Shown: piece by piece, positions 51,015 to 63,844 of the stretch
Numbering within the stretch: the first letter of the stretch is position 1
Layout of the letters: the number at the start of each line of letters is the position of its first letter
Source of the DNA: Tribonema minus
Taxonomy: Eukaryota > Sar > Xanthophyceae > Tribonematales > Tribonemataceae
Direction: 5' to 3'
Assembly: GCA_017506865.1 (NCBI GenBank)
Contig: JAFCMP010000538.1
Location: forward strand, 558,001-622,000
Length of the DNA stretch: 64,000 nucleotides
Translations under genes and position numbers: made by a program
Notes under the pieces: generated by a model
What the model was told of the DNA's origin: nothing
Databases searched by the model: none
What the model saw: only the letters and a program-made list of their open reading frames with translations

Positions 51015-54000
51015 CAAAAATCAACAGGGCTGGTGCTGGCACAACTGATGGGGCTGCCAGCGGTATTCGCACCGGCAACTCCAGCTCAGCCTGACTGCCA
51101 TCTGGATGTGCTGTGGACGCCGCCTGGGCTATACACAAATGTGGGACACTTTGAACTGCTTGTCGCCCCTGCGGCAGCTCCGCCCTTGCCAACCACTGTG
51201 ACAGCGTCGGCGACCACTCAAGCTGACAGCACCCACATCACGGCTCCGAGTCGGACACAGCCCCGTACTGCGCTGCAGTTGCCACAGCAGCCTGAGCCAC
51301 TGAGGTGTCCACTATGCACACTGGCATTTTGGCAGCTTGGTCAGAAAGAGGACAGCAAACGGCGAGGCAAACTGTCAGCTGCGGGCCGCATGGCACCGGT
51401 AGTGGCCCACTTCAACGGTGGTAGCTGCACGAGGTCGATGCTGAACCCTGAGGCGAGCACATCACACTGTCAGCAAAATCCGGCGGCAGCATACGCCAAG
51501 GGCATCCGGCAGCAGGTTGATCACAACCCATCCGGTGACCGTGCCCCTTCAGGCAGCAGTACCTGCAACACTGGGGCACACCATGCCAAGCGTGTGCAGG
51601 AGATGAGCACCATGTATGGTTGCACGGCAGAAGACTTCCTACGGGCGGTAAGGAAGCTGAGTGCATGCACAGGTGCCTGCGGCCTGGTCCATATGTCAGC
51701 CAGCGCGGGGCAGAGGCAATGCGCGCTGACCTCGCCATGCCACACGTGTCGACGGAATGGAAGCGCCCCCACGCGCGCACGCCCGGCAGTACCCCCGGGC
51801 CAGTCCGAGGGCGGGGGTGCGGGTAGCGACGGCGCGGCCGCGGCGGCGGGGGCTGCCGCAGCGACACCTCCAAAGCCACCGGCGGTGCCGGCTAGTGGCG
51901 CTGCCAACTCAAAGTCCAGCAAGAAACGCCCGGCGGCCACGGCAATCGGCGCGCAACGCCGGCGCCGAACCGCAGCTGCTGCAGCACCGCCTGGCAGCGC
52001 CGGCAGCCGCACTCAGTCTAACAGCCTGAGGCTGCAGGACAGCAGCCCCCCCCACGGGACGGCCGTGGGATGGGCGGACATGGACTTGGACCCGCCGGAC
52101 GATGCCGCGTCACCGCCCCCCCCGACCACCACCACCAGTGGCAGGCCCTCAAAGCCCCAGGCACGAGCATCCCTGGCTTGGGACCTCTCGACGCCCTCGG
52201 TCGTCCACGCACTTGACCAGGCCAATGAGGCGGATCTACTGCTGCTACGGTTCACCACGAGTGCCAACCCCTTCCGCACTCAGCTGCAGTGCACCCAGTG
52301 GGCACGGCTAGTGGAGCACGCCACACGACTACTGGCGGACGCCACAGACAGTGCACGTGAGGCGGCACGGGTGCGCCTCCACCATGGTGCCGGGGCGTTT
52401 GCTCAGCAGGTTTCTCAGACTCTAGTGCAGCGCGGCTACAGGCTGCTGAACCTGCTAGCAACAATGGCCTTTGGTAGGCAACCGGAGGGAACCGGTATGC
52501 CGCCTGCGGCCCGGCTGGCAGCGTTGCTGTCTGGCGACTTTGCGGAGCTACTGAGAAAGACGCTGTCAGCAGCAGCGGCGCTGCGGGCCCCCAAACCAAA
52601 CAACGCAGCTACGGCGTCGGCACAAACGAACTTCGATGCCGACTGGACGGAGGCTGACTCCAGGCAGCAAACAGCATGCGCTGCCCTCTCAGGCAAGCGA
52701 CGGGGGGTAGGCCTGGCTGCCGCACGACTAGAGGCGCGTGAAGTATGCGCCCCAGCAGACGAGGTCACGGCACAGGTGCTGGCAGCAAAGCACCCTGAAA
52801 CTGGCACCCGGCCCGGGGTAGTCGATACGCCAATGGAGCAAGTGCGCGGCCTGGTATGCGACGCCCGGCGGCACTGCTTGCACGGCGCAGGGGTGGCAAC
52901 GACCGCCGGGCCCGCTGGCAGCGGCAGTCCCGTCTTCGAATCGGGTCAGGCGCATGATCGCAGCGATAGGCCTGAGGATGCTGCCAGCGCAGCCGGACGG
53001 CGCCTCGAGGTGGAGGCGACAGACATACTGTCGACCTTGTCCGCAGCAGGGGCGGGGAAGGCAGGAGGGCTGGACGGCCTACGCTATGAACACCTCTTGA
53101 TGGCCGCTGGGCCTGGTGCACCAGTGAAAGCAGCCACCCGCCCCGTGGGCAGTGCCTCGCCAGGACTAGCTGGTGATTCAGAATCAGATGTGATGGAACC
53201 GGCATTCGCTCATCACCTGGCCAAGGTGTTCACGACGCTGCTTGTTGAGCCCGAACTGCTGCCGGAGCAATCGCAACGGCTTCTCCGCGCCGCGGCCCTC
53301 TCAGGCATAGGACAGAAGCGGCGTCCGATCGCCTGCTCCAGTGTCTGGCGCAGACTCCTCGGGTCCACAGCGGCACGGAGTGTCAAGGGCAAAATATCGG
53401 GGCTGCTGGCCTCCATGTCGCAGTTTGGCGTAGGATACCGGTCTGGCGTCGAGCATGTGGCAGCGCGCGCGCGCGTGTGGCACGAGCTGTATGGCACTGT
53501 GCGCCCAGGTGGTCAATGCAACGCATTTCGACCTGTACGACAATCGTACAGGTCGAAATGCGTTGCATTGACCACCTGGGCGCACAGCCGTACAGGTCGA
53601 AATGCGTTGCATTGACCACCTGGGCGCACAGCACCACAATCCAGCTGGACTGTGAGAACGCATTTAACAGTGTGGATCGCGCCGCGATTGTGCGGGGACT
53701 TATGCTCTTCTGTCCGGAGCTGCTCCCGCACTTTGAGTCCGTATACTGTGGTGACACTGCCCCAGAGATGCGAGTGGAGGTGAACGGCGAAGCTCGCATT
53801 CTCTGCTCCCACCTAGGGTGCCAGCAAGGGGACCCTCTAGGGCCGCTGTACTTTGCAGTGGCAGCGGCCTTCCTACTCTTCTACCCTGATGGAGTGAATG
53901 CGACGCCCGGCAGTATGCCGGCCTACGGCCACAGCACAGCGGAACCGCCAGCCCCGCACTGCGCTTTCCTGGATGACCTCAACGTGCTGCAAGCTGCCTA

Positions 54001-56277
54001 CTTCGACGATGCAGCGGCCGCTGGGGTGGCAGAGGTGATCCGTCGGCTTGCGGCAGGGGGGCTACGCGTTCGACCAGACAAGTCGCTGGCCATCGCCATG
54101 CGCGGCACAGTGTTTGATGAAGCGGCCAGAGCACGCCTGCGCGCCCTTGACATACCGTTTGTGGACGCCACCATGCCAGAATCCAGTCAGGGCTTTACGT
54201 CGGTCGGGGTACCGGTAGGGCACCCAGCCTATGTGCATGCTGCCATGAGCAAGCATCTTGTTGACGCAGGGACATGGCGATTGTCGTGGCAGCTAGCTGG
54301 AATGGCGCGGCATCACCTACAGGCAGCACAGTTCATTCTGCGCAGGTCACTGACGAAGCGCATGGGCTTCTTAGCTCGGGTCGTTGACACGGCTTTGGGC
54401 GAGACATGGCTGCACGCATTTGACGGGTTCTGTGCATGGACGCTTGAACGCATGCTGCACCTGCACGGCTGCGCTACCGCGGCAGTCATGAAGTCACACC
54501 TGCTGGCCGCCTGCACTGCTGGTGACAATGAGGAAGCCAGCAGTGGCAGCGTGCTGTTATTGCCGCGCTTGGGCCCGCCAGAACTCACGGACATCGCAGT
54601 GCCACTGCGGGCGTCACGGTTGCCGGAGCGACGAGGCGGTCTGGGCATGCCGCTTTTGGGGCTACTGGCACCAGCCGCATACACGGCCCAGGCATGCACA
54701 ACACTGCGGCCTGCAATAATTCATGCCACTGTGGCAGCAGGGGCCCTGAGACTCGGCACTGACGAACACGGCGCAGTCACCTGGTTCGCGCAGCACTCAT
54801 GCGCAATACGCGAGGACCAGGGACTGCCGCCAATCATCGAGGCCGTGCGACGCTCTACGCGAGCGCTGACAGCTGATGGCGGCGAAAAATCACGCACAGC
54901 TGTGGCCGAGCACCTCCCAGCATCGTTGCTACGGTGGGCAGCAGATACGACGGCCGCAGCGTCGACGCTCCCCACTGCGGTACAAGCGATCTACGCCGCA
55001 ACTGCCGTCACGGAGACGGGGACCACTGAGCCAGCCCCACACACCCACGGCATTGTGCCTGGCGCCGAGGCGGCCGCTGCGGCGGCGACCGTACCTGGCC
55101 CTCAAGCCGCTGCCGCGGCTGCCTCTTCCACGCCCGCTAAAACACAAACTAGCGCGGAAGAAAGCAGCTGCAGCGGCGGGCAGGAGGACGACGACGACGA
55201 CTGGGAGGCCTATGCTGACGAGATCTGCAGGAAGGTAGTGCCCCACCGCCGGCGCGGTCACTTCACGCACGGACTACAAGCCGGCCTTTCAAATGTTCTT
55301 CGACGTCAATACGAGGACTGCCTGGTGGAGGACCTAGAGGCTGCCTCGGCTGGTGCCGTGGGCAAGCCGACGCAGGCTACACTTATTGGTGACTCGCGTG
55401 ACACCAGCCGCCGCCGCCAACAGGCTAGCGCGCGGGTCCTGGCGCAGCTGCGCAGCCAGCGTGTGTCCGGGGCAATGGCGTGGATGAGCGTGCCACCCGC
55501 TGCCAATGACCGCCCGGGTGCGGCGCCCATGTCCAGTATGGCAGCAGCCACGATGATTTTGGTTGCGATCTTTATAGACGGGTGGGGCATACAGGGCGAG
55601 GTGTGCCCATGGCGGTGCAGTGACGTGAGCTTCACCTCCACGCATGCGATCAGCTGCCCCAGCCAGCACATACGGGGGCACAACGCGACACACACTGCCC
55701 AAAAGCGGTGCCTGCAGCGCATCTTGAGACAGCACCATGTCTCTATTGTCCGCAATGAGGACGCTAGCGTCTTCAAGGTACCGGGGTATCGGGCGGACAC
55801 AGTCATTGACCCAGGGTGTCTGCACTTTAGCAGTGCATACCGTAACAAGGGAATAGTGCTAGACACAAGTGTGCGCGCGCCCACAGCGAGCTCGTACCTG
55901 ACAGGCAAAACAAATGCCTCGAACACGGACGGCTATGCTGCTGGGGTGGGGGAGGACGCGAAGGTCAAGCACCACACCGGCACCTTGACGTCATCTTGGG
56001 CTTTTGTGCCATTCGTGCAGGAGTCGTACGAACGGCTGGGCAAGCAGACAAGCCTTTTGTTAAGGAGTTGGCAATGCACTCAGCACTGTGCTCAGGGGGG
56101 GGGAAGGCAGATGTATTACGCAAGGCCGGGTTAGCTAAGCGTCAGATCCACATTGAGCTGAGCATATCGCTGGCGCGGGAGTTGGCGGAGCGCATCATGG
56201 CATACACACGTGGAGCGCGAATGCTGGGCTGTGTTTCGGCGCCGGTATCCAAACTCCTAGGGCACAGCGCAGACTAG
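51015..56277 (+). pseudogene. Broken element B polyprotein in B2
   Basis: It retains the His half of the OTU-like region, the reverse transcriptase (CQQGDPLGPLYF, FLDDLN) and the endonuclease region. The ORF is interrupted by a 137-bp insertion at 53497 that shifts frame in front of the catalytic RT motifs. It is broken again at about 56055, where a run of five T in B1 is four T here. Combined with loss of the 5' half it cannot encode the full protein. Confidence 0.92.
53497..53633. repeat. 137-bp hairpin insertion in B2
   Basis: The insert has a 44-bp arm (CTGTGCGCCCAGGTGGTCAA and onward), a 3-bp CAA loop and the perfect reverse complement of the arm. A second copy of that right arm then follows with one substitution (CCGTAC for TCGTAC), plus a 2-3 bp repeat (CA or GCA) at the junction. 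B1 has the empty site. No ORF of its own. Confidence 0.95.
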
Positions 56278-56362
56278 GCTGCTGCGTTGACGCAAGCTTT
56301 TCGATTGCATAGGCAACCCGGCCTCCCTTGGGCCTTTATAAATACAAGTCCATACGTACTGC

Positions 56363-57509
56363 AGCCCTGTTGTTTTACTTTTTTCAGGGGGGGCACGATG
56401 CGAGGTTTAATGAATACTCTGACATTGTGTGTGACGATGACATGCTGATGGGTGAGATTGATGGACCGTTGCAGGGGGAGAAGCCACGTAAGGTTTGATA
56501 TGCTCATCAGGGTTGAAATTACAGAAAACCATTGTCCAGGTCAGTTTGAGCACTCCCAATGACTCAGCTATTGTGCACATGTCATCACTGAGATGATTGC
56601 ACATCAGCGCGACACCGTGATGGGATGTGACTTGAAGCAGTGCTCAGGTTGCATGCATACGCAGGTGATAAGCACTGCTCAAACCCTTTGCACCTTCGTG
56701 CAACACTTACTTGCGCAGTCTGCTTTTCTTAGGGGTGTGTAAGGCAGGGTAGGACTAATCATTCAAAAGCAAAGACTTCGAATTCAATGAGGTACATATA
56801 GATATATACTCATGGCGCCGGGCAGCAGCGCAGTGCCATGTGCACGAAACAATCAGACTACTGTGATAGATTCACAAACACACGCAGCGTACCATTTCAA
56901 TTCTCAAGTTCTGCTGTAACAGTTGAGCTTAAAGCGGACTGCATTCAATCTGAACACTGCAGAAGTACCTATAAATATCAGAGTGTGACAACTATACTAT
57001 ATAGTTAGTTGTGCGGCATCATTGCTCGACCATTCGTTACTTACTGGTTAGGTATCGTTATCTTATCTGCTATATTCTACCAGCAATGCATACCATCCTA
57101 GGATGAAGCAGCATACAAGAGGAGTCAGTTTTCCCTATCGGACTTGCAAACACTGCGGCCGCGTCCTACAAATTGCTGCAGCTCTCAGAGTCAACAGCGG
57201 TTGCAACAGCGCTGAGATTTGCCAAAATCATACTTTTTGCACCTTGAACACAACTTCCACCAGGACTTGAACTTTGGTGTCCTCTTAAGAAGCCAAGGGC
57301 TGGTCTTTGGCGGCCGACTGTATGCAAGCAAGCACTTGAGTAGCTATGTATGCACTGACGTGTGCCCACCTGCAAGCAAACACTCGGCTTTGTGCCCTTA
57401 TAAAAGCTTTCATACTTTCGTACGCCATGCACCCGTCTAACAAACATGCCAAGTGGCAGCTGAGCAGCCATCTAATATTGCTGCCAGCGCTGACTAAGCA
57501 AAGTATTAC
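56363..57509. other. Spacer downstream of B2
   Basis: AT-richer DNA in which I see no supported gene, repeat family or RNA gene. Confidence 0.35.
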
Positions 57510-57824
57510 CTCAGCTTGCGGCGGCAACAGGGACGCTAGCGCCGTGGCTGGCGACTTGAACCTCCTTGCTGGGTTGACATTGCCGGTCTGTTGAGCTGCC
57601 AGACCTCCGGCGTTTTGGGATCTGGCATCTTTGTAGAGGGCAATCAGCAGCATAACACAGAGGATCATGGTGAGCACCGCTCTCGATCGAAACAGCAACG
57701 CAAAACAAAGTTTGAACAAACCTGTCACAAAGTTGTTGATGCCGGGGCTGAGTACTGGGCCGCAGTGTAGGAAGGCTGAGCTGAGCGTACCATTGATGAT
57801 CGCCAATGTCGCATGCACCTTCAT
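57510..57824 (-). CDS. Possible exon(s) with a membrane segment
   Basis: From an ATG at 57824 the minus strand is open to a GAG-GTAATA donor at 57510. It contains a hydrophobic stretch (TMILCVMLLIALYKDA) followed by a polar Gln/Pro/Ala region. A second possible donor (ACAG-GTTTGT) lies inside. No family recognised. It could be one or two exons of a membrane protein or a chance frame. Confidence 0.3.
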
Positions 57825-57886
57825 GTGGCGTTAAGCCCGTCCTGTACATCAAACTAAACTAAGTCCCGGGAAATTGCACGGTTCTA

Positions 57887-58016
57887 TTATTCTTGTTTTT
57901 TAAACTTCGCGTCGTATAGCGCAGAGCCAGTGTCGGCAGCTAGCTCCTTGAAATCAAGGTATGCACCCAGGCCTGCCCCTATCGTCATGCTCGCCCGCGC
58001 CTGTGCCTCCTCGCGG
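57887..58016 (-). CDS. Possible terminal exon
   Basis: After a CGTCGCAG acceptor the minus strand reads REEAQARASMTIGAGLGAYL, then a Lys-rich end and TAA. Composition is coding-like. It ends 63 bp before the ATG of the preceding exon candidate, so the two may be consecutive genes or unrelated. No family recognised. Confidence 0.3.
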
Positions 58017-58029
58017 CTGCGACGCTTTT

Positions 58030-59076
58030 GAACAACAATAATCATGCTGTCATATATGATGTGTTGCTGTTGCTGACGCTGCCTTGTCGGCCCAGGCTCC
58101 ACGACCGGGGGACACCTACTTGTGGCCCTGGGGCGATCATGGCGATATCTCACGCAGGGCTGGTCTGGCAAGTAAGTAAGTATGTAGAATTGCTAGCAAT
58201 TTTTATTTCACTGTTGCTGACCCTGATGAATACCATAGTGCGGTGTGCCGTTGTCAGCCACACATCGTTTTAAGTACATTGGTGTAAAAAGTGTCTGCTG
58301 ATGGCCGTCAGGGGACCAAGACCCGAGCCTTCTCTGACGTGATATCTGTATCATCAATGAGTCCCCACAGCGCTGCAGAGCTGCATTCAATTTGTGTGAG
58401 CACAGCTGTGATTATTGCTGCTGCTGTGATTACAGAAGTAGTGTGTCTTTTTTATGTGTTTCACTGTCGCGTGTGTTCAACCCGAAACAGTGCAATTTAT
58501 ATCAAATATACTGTTTCAAAGTACATGTTATAGTTGCGCTCAACAAAGTATACACTCTGAGGCTGGGTCCCACTTAAGCAGTTGCAGGTACTTGGGCATA
58601 GTGCATGCATATCGTGTGCTGCAGCGTGAGGGAGGCGTACATGTGAGGCAATTTCTAACTGGCTAGTGGTGACTGGTTGACAATGTCTGATAAGGTAGCG
58701 CGCATACCCTTTGGTACAGTCGGAGATACCCCTGTGTCAAGATTTTGATACTATGTGCACTGATCAATGACATAGCAACTGGTCAGCAAGGGCACACCCA
58801 TGAATAGAGTGGTCAACATATGAATGGTATAGTAGTTCATTAATACAAAAAACCTCATGTGCACTGAGAGGTCCACGCCAATATGCAGAAATGTTTTGTC
58901 ACAAGGGTCTCACATTCTGAGAATATCTACACCACTGCCTCTTCTCCGTTAAGTCAGACAGTGGCAGTTGAGTGGAAAGTGCTGAGACCTTACCCCTCGA
59001 ATTGAAATTATGATGCACCCACATACATCCAGGACTGCTCACATAACTATATCACTGTGCATGTACATACATTCAG
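58030..59076. other. Spacer before Crinkler copy 3
   Basis: Presumably contains the promoter and an unlocated first exon of the next gene. Nothing specific recognised. Confidence 0.35.
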
Positions 59077-60745
59077 GACTGCAGCAGTTTGCGGCCAGAC
59101 TGCCCGCCGCGCAAGTGAACGCCAATGGGATCTTGAGGCTGGAGCCGGCGGAGTGCTTTCTCGGTCACCTGTGTGACGACGGCCGCATTTACGTCCGCGA
59201 AGTGTACAAGCAGCTTTACCAGAAGGTCAAAACCGTCTCAGCACCCCGCGACAGTATTTCGAGAGGTCCTGGAACCTGTTCACAGTCACGTGAGGTGCTC
59301 GTCACCGGCTCCGAGGGCATCGGCAAGAGCACGTGCCTGTGGTACTTCCTGTGGCGCCTGCGCGCAGAGGGCAGGCCTGTCATGCTCCAGCTGGGCACTG
59401 ACTTCTACTGCTTCGGCGCCGGTGGTGCCATCGAGCCGTGCAGCGATGACGCCGGTGTGATGTACAAGTACACCAATGATCCGGTGAGTCACATACTTCT
59501 AGGACTGTAGTTCTACAAGAACTTCTTGAGCACTACACCGTGCGTCCTGCTCATAGCAGCAGCTGAGCTGCCATGTCACAGTGCATGATTTTCACACAGG
59601 AATGTGTGTGGTGCGCACTGACGCAACTTAGCACAGAGAGCATTGGGTCTGCAGTTACTGGTGACAGTAGTGCAGTGCAACCACCAACATTACTGCGGAT
59701 GTGCTTACGTAAAACTGACATTGTGTTGGCAGGTGGTGTCAGCAGCAGACTGACTGCCGTTCGTGTCCGCTGCGACACGCCAACTGCCACTGCCTACCGC
59801 TTTCAAAGGTGCAATATGTGTTCTGTGAGGAATATGAGGTGCATCCCGGATCCCCTAAAAAGGTTCAGTAATGGAATGCTGCTGCCCTGTCTAGTACACT
59901 GCCAGACAGCTGCACAATATAAGCTGAATGTGACTTCGAACTATACTATACAAAGTAACCAAGTTCATATGCACCCCAGGCAGGCCCTGGACTGTCACAG
60001 TGGCCGCATGCCTGCTCATCTCAATGTATTAATAACAGCAGCGGTGCCAGCGTCCCTCACTCCACATATTGCCACAAATGTGAACGTATCTAAGATATAC
60101 ATGCTCTTTGTGCATTCGCAGAACTGCTGGTACCTTTTAGATCCGGTAGCGGAGGCGCGCAAGCGCCGCGGCTGCGGCGTCACCATTGCGTTCATGGCGC
60201 TAGACGAGAAGCGCTTTCACTACTTCATCAAGGACAGCTGGGGACGCACAGCGAAGCTGTACATGACAGTCTGGAGCAAGGCTGAGGTTGAGCACTGCCA
60301 CCGTCACCTGCCGCGGTTCAAGCATCTCCCGCAGGAGCTCGTGCAGCGGCGCTTCGCGGAATGGGGCGGGCTAGTGCTGTACGTACTGGTGCATGCGGAG
60401 AGCGACTACCTCCAGCAGCGGCTTCAGTCAGCCTGCGGGAACGCTGCGTACTATGGGTTACGCACAGCTGCTGTGGCTGCGACACCGAAGCCGCGGGTGA
60501 GGGACTACCTGTCCGACCTGGTGTTTCACATGGAGGTTCAGGATGACCTCGAGACGTATCACTTGAAGTGGGCATCGGATCACGTCAAGCGGCTGGTGCT
60601 GTCGCGGACCAAGCAGACGCCGCAGCAGCTCGTCGCTGACATGAGTGACGCTGCGCGTAGCTGGACGCCATGGCTTCACAATCTGGCTTCAGAGCTGGCG
60701 GCGGAGCATGCGGCAGGGCAACTCATCACGGGGTCACGTGGTTGA
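59077..60745 (+). CDS. Crinkler/RHS-type P-loop NTPase (copy 3)
   Basis: Exons 59077-59483 (acceptor ATTCAG, donor GTGAGTC) and 60122-60745 (acceptor TTCGCAG) join in phase 0. Exon 1 reads LQQFAARLPAAQVNANGILR and VLVTGSEGIGKSTCLWYFLW. Compared with copy 2 it has a few extra residues before Walker A. Exon 2 reads NCWYLLDPVAE, so the Walker-B-like position keeps Asp, then YMTVWSKAEVEHCHRHLPRF and FAEWGGLVLYVL. It ends about eight codons earlier than its paralogue at 44993. The reading frame happens to stay open through much of the intron, so an intron-retained product is conceivable but unlikely. As in copies 1 and 2, no effector domain follows. Confidence 0.7.
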
Positions 60746-61125
60746 TGTGCCCGCTACGATCTAAACGACTTCTTATTCAGAGACCTCATGTGTACTGCAT
60801 TGATGCGTCTCATCTGCTTGGCTGTTCCCCAGGCGTTGACAGGAGCAGAGCTGAGCTAAACGATGAATGAGTGAAAAAGTTCACGTTTCAAACTGTGTAA
60901 CGCCAAATTCTCAAGTGTTGTGTTGTTCACGCAAGTGAGGATGGCATTGGAGCAAGCCACCTCTACATACCTCCTGAGCAGCGAGCACCAGTGACACTAG
61001 ATAGGGCGTTTTGCGACTCGAGTTATGTGTGGTCACTCCGGGTGAGAGCTGGGAGAGTATGCCATAGCCTTCGCAAATGGCGCAACACACAGGTACCTGT
61101 ACTGCAGCACAGCAGCAACTGACAC

Positions 61126-61814
61126 ATGTTTCCAAGTATAGGCCAGCCTAGCCAGCAAAATCAGCGCCGACAGGAGCCAAAGTGTGACGAGGTGCAGAGG
61201 CTAAGGGATAGGGTGCGCCAACTTGAGAAACAGCTTAGCCTGGAACATGGCGGCTGTGGAGCTGCAGCCGCCCTCTCAGCAGAAGGATGTGCTGCCAGCA
61301 AGCGCAATATCGCCACTGCCAGCGACAGCAGCGACAGCGCAGGCAGTGGCGACGATGCCCTACATACGGCTGTCGGCAAGCAGGGCGGTGTCACGGGTAG
61401 CGGCGACGATCTCGGATACGAGAAAGGAACCAGAAAGCGGCGTTTGGACGACCCCAGAAGAGCAGTGACCGATGCCAACTCGCGTTTCAAGCCACAACTG
61501 CCTTCGTATACCCATGCTCACGGGTCACTACAACGGCAGCTGCCTGCAATGGCCAATCCAGCGATGCGCCTGAGGGTTCAGGAACAGCAACAAAATAACA
61601 GAAACGATGCAGTTCAGAGCATTGAGAGAGAGCAGGGACAAGAGCAGCAGTACCAATGGCAGCAACACCAGGAGCAGCAGCAGAATCATCAGCACCAAGC
61701 GAATGCTCACCGTATGCTGCAGTACCAGCAGCCACCGGCGCTGTCTCAACAGCAGCGGCGGCCACGGCACCACCACACTGGGCGGCGGCAGCAGCAGCAG
61801 CAGCAGCAGCAGCG

Positions 61815-61846
<32 letters not shown>

Positions 61847-63844
61847 ACCAACAGCAGTCACGACGGTCATCGGGAAGCCTAGGAGTGGTTGTCAGTGCTG
61901 TGGCGGACGGAGGGGACAGCGGCAACAGCGGTGACAGTGGGGGCTCCAGTGGTGGTGAGGCGAGTTTTGCGTTCAAGGCAGCGCCGGCGCCAGGAAGTGG
62001 CAACATGCACCGTGCTGACGGGGCAGTGTTCCCGGTCACGGGCCTGACGGCGGCGGAGACGGTGTCCACAATGCTGAACGATGGCGCACTCAGCTCACAA
62101 GAGGTACGTCAGCACCCGAAGTGACTAGCTTGAGCTTGCCTCTAGAGGCTCGTGTTGATGCAGAGAAGGGCACAGGTCGTAGTTTTGAAATTTGCATCGC
62201 AGTGCCACATAGGCATGCATGCGCAGCATCACGTGTAGATAACAGATTGTGAACAAGGCCGTGTCGATGATGACTTGGTGGCGGACAAAATGTCCACCAA
62301 CGGCACGACGGTGGCTAACCAAGCTTGCCTGAGGTGTGGCAACAGAAGCGACGTGGCACAAGCTTCTTGATGGAGTAGGCTGGGTAACCACACTGCTGAT
62401 GCCACATTTAGCCAACCTCATGGTGTACTGGAGCTCTGTTCATGCCTCAAGCATATGTTGCAACGGTGTTGGGCGCCGTCGGCGTGCTGAGCGCTGTTGA
62501 ATCATTGGCCAACAGATACGGACGCAAAACCAAATGGTGCACCAATCAGGACCGTACTGTTGCTTGCTCTTGGCTTCTGCCTGGCCTGGGCAACAAATAG
62601 CGGCTGCAGCGAGCAATGCTGCCTGCTCGACGTCGTTTCCGACTGAGCACTGGTGCAGTTTTCGCCATAAAGGCAAAACGCAGCTGAGCGGTGCTGCCCA
62701 ATCAGCTGCTATCTTATGCTGACTGCTGCTGTGTGCATGCCGCTGCTGTGCACTGCTGCAGACGCGACAGCTGCAGCTGCTGCTCGCCAACAACAACGAC
62801 AAGGCGCGAACAGCTGTGCTGGTAAGTGAGTAGCTATGTATTCCATGTTGGAGTGTGTTGTTGGCACTTGGTGACATGCACAGATGTTCCCTTCAAACAC
62901 TTATTTTGACTCTACCTGACAGCGTATCGCAAAAATTAGCAGAAATTTGTCCTTGCGCCAGGTGCCCTGAACTGCGTGATATATACCATGCGCAGCTCGG
63001 TCAAGCCATGACAACTCAGCAACGGGCAACTGTAGAGCCATATTGGGCGTGTCTGAGGCGAGCAGCTAGAGTGGCAAGTGGCCTGAGCCATGTGAATACA
63101 AATTCATGCTGTTGCAACGTAGAGAGCTGCTGCACACTAGTCTGTTGCTCCACACCGACAGTGGTAGACATCAAGGCGACCCTAGTAACACAACACCGAC
63201 ACCAGTCATGAGCTGCTAGAAGTGAATTGTTTTGCGGTGTGCGTACCGGCAACTGTAACTGCCGTAACAGTCAAGCGTGCCAACGGCAACGAGCATGCAA
63301 CTGCCACATGCTCCGACACACACATGCTGTTTGCACTGTGGAGCCAAACTCACACTATGTCGTCTGGTTTGAATGACGCCATCCCTCACCGCCACGCATC
63401 GTGTTGCCTGCATTGCACATGACACTTTGCGTCCAGGCGTACCACAAGGCCGGCCCATCCGCCGTTGCTGCGCGCGCGATTCGGCAGGCCCTCGTTAACT
63501 TAGATAGTGACTGCAACTCGCCATCCGGCAATCATCAATCCACGGCGACCGGCACTGAACAATCTGCAGCTCATTATTCATCTGCGCCAGCTATTGACTG
63601 TGTAAGCGGTGCAGAAGCAGCAGCAGCAGCTGCTGCAGCACCAGCAGCAGCAGCCGCAGCAGCAGTTGCACCGGCTGGAGGGTTGCCATCCATAACTGTG
63701 GACTCCAGGGGGCGCAGTGGGGGACGGGGGGGCGCCAGCCCAGCTGCTATTGGTCAGTCGCCGCGGAGCCGGCCAATGGGAAGCTCCGGCCAGAACTCGG
63801 GGCGATCCGCTTTGACCACACCTGTGTCGCCTAGCCTGAATAAG
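61126..63844 (+). CDS. Gln/Ala-rich coiled-coil protein, incomplete at the right edge
   Basis: Three phase-0 exons fit: 61126-62103 (donor GTACGT), 62762-62821 (GTAAGT) and 63437-63844 (GTGAGG). After the ATG comes a short coiled coil (EVQRLRDRVRQLEKQLSLEH), then a Ser/Gly/Asp-rich part with a basic KRRLDDPRR patch. A polyQ/His tract (about residues 170-250) and a conserved-looking TAAETVSTMLNDGALSSQE follow. Exon 2 (RQLQLLLANNNDKARTAVL) and the start of exon 3 (AYHKAGPSAVAARAIRQALV) look helical and folded, then an Ala tract and Ser/Arg-rich tail. The basic patch and low complexity suggest a nuclear regulatory protein, but no named domain was recognised. Further exons probably follow, possibly from 63892, where an AG acceptor leads into an open frame to the window end. 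Confidence 0.6.
61780..61860 (+). repeat. (CAG)n microsatellite coding for polyglutamine
   Basis: Interrupted CAG/CAA array inside exon 1 of the coiled-coil gene. Likely polymorphic in length. Confidence 0.9.

Larger units (their letters stand above)
51007..56362 (+). mobile_element. 5'-truncated retrotransposon B copy (B2) with 7-bp target duplication
   Basis: Homology to B1 starts at about 51013 (B1 position about 30439) and runs to 56359 (B1 35649). B2 is 5347 bp against 5211 bp in B1. The difference is exactly the 137-bp hairpin insertion minus one deleted T. GTACTGC flanks both ends (51007-51013 and 56356-56362). Substitutions are few, so the copy is young. Confidence 0.95.

Noticed and set aside
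59573-60121. Open frame upstream of the third Crinkler-type exon 2 read as an extended N-terminus
   Set aside because: It is intron sequence that happens to stay open. Exons 1 and 2 join cleanly in phase and match the two paralogues.
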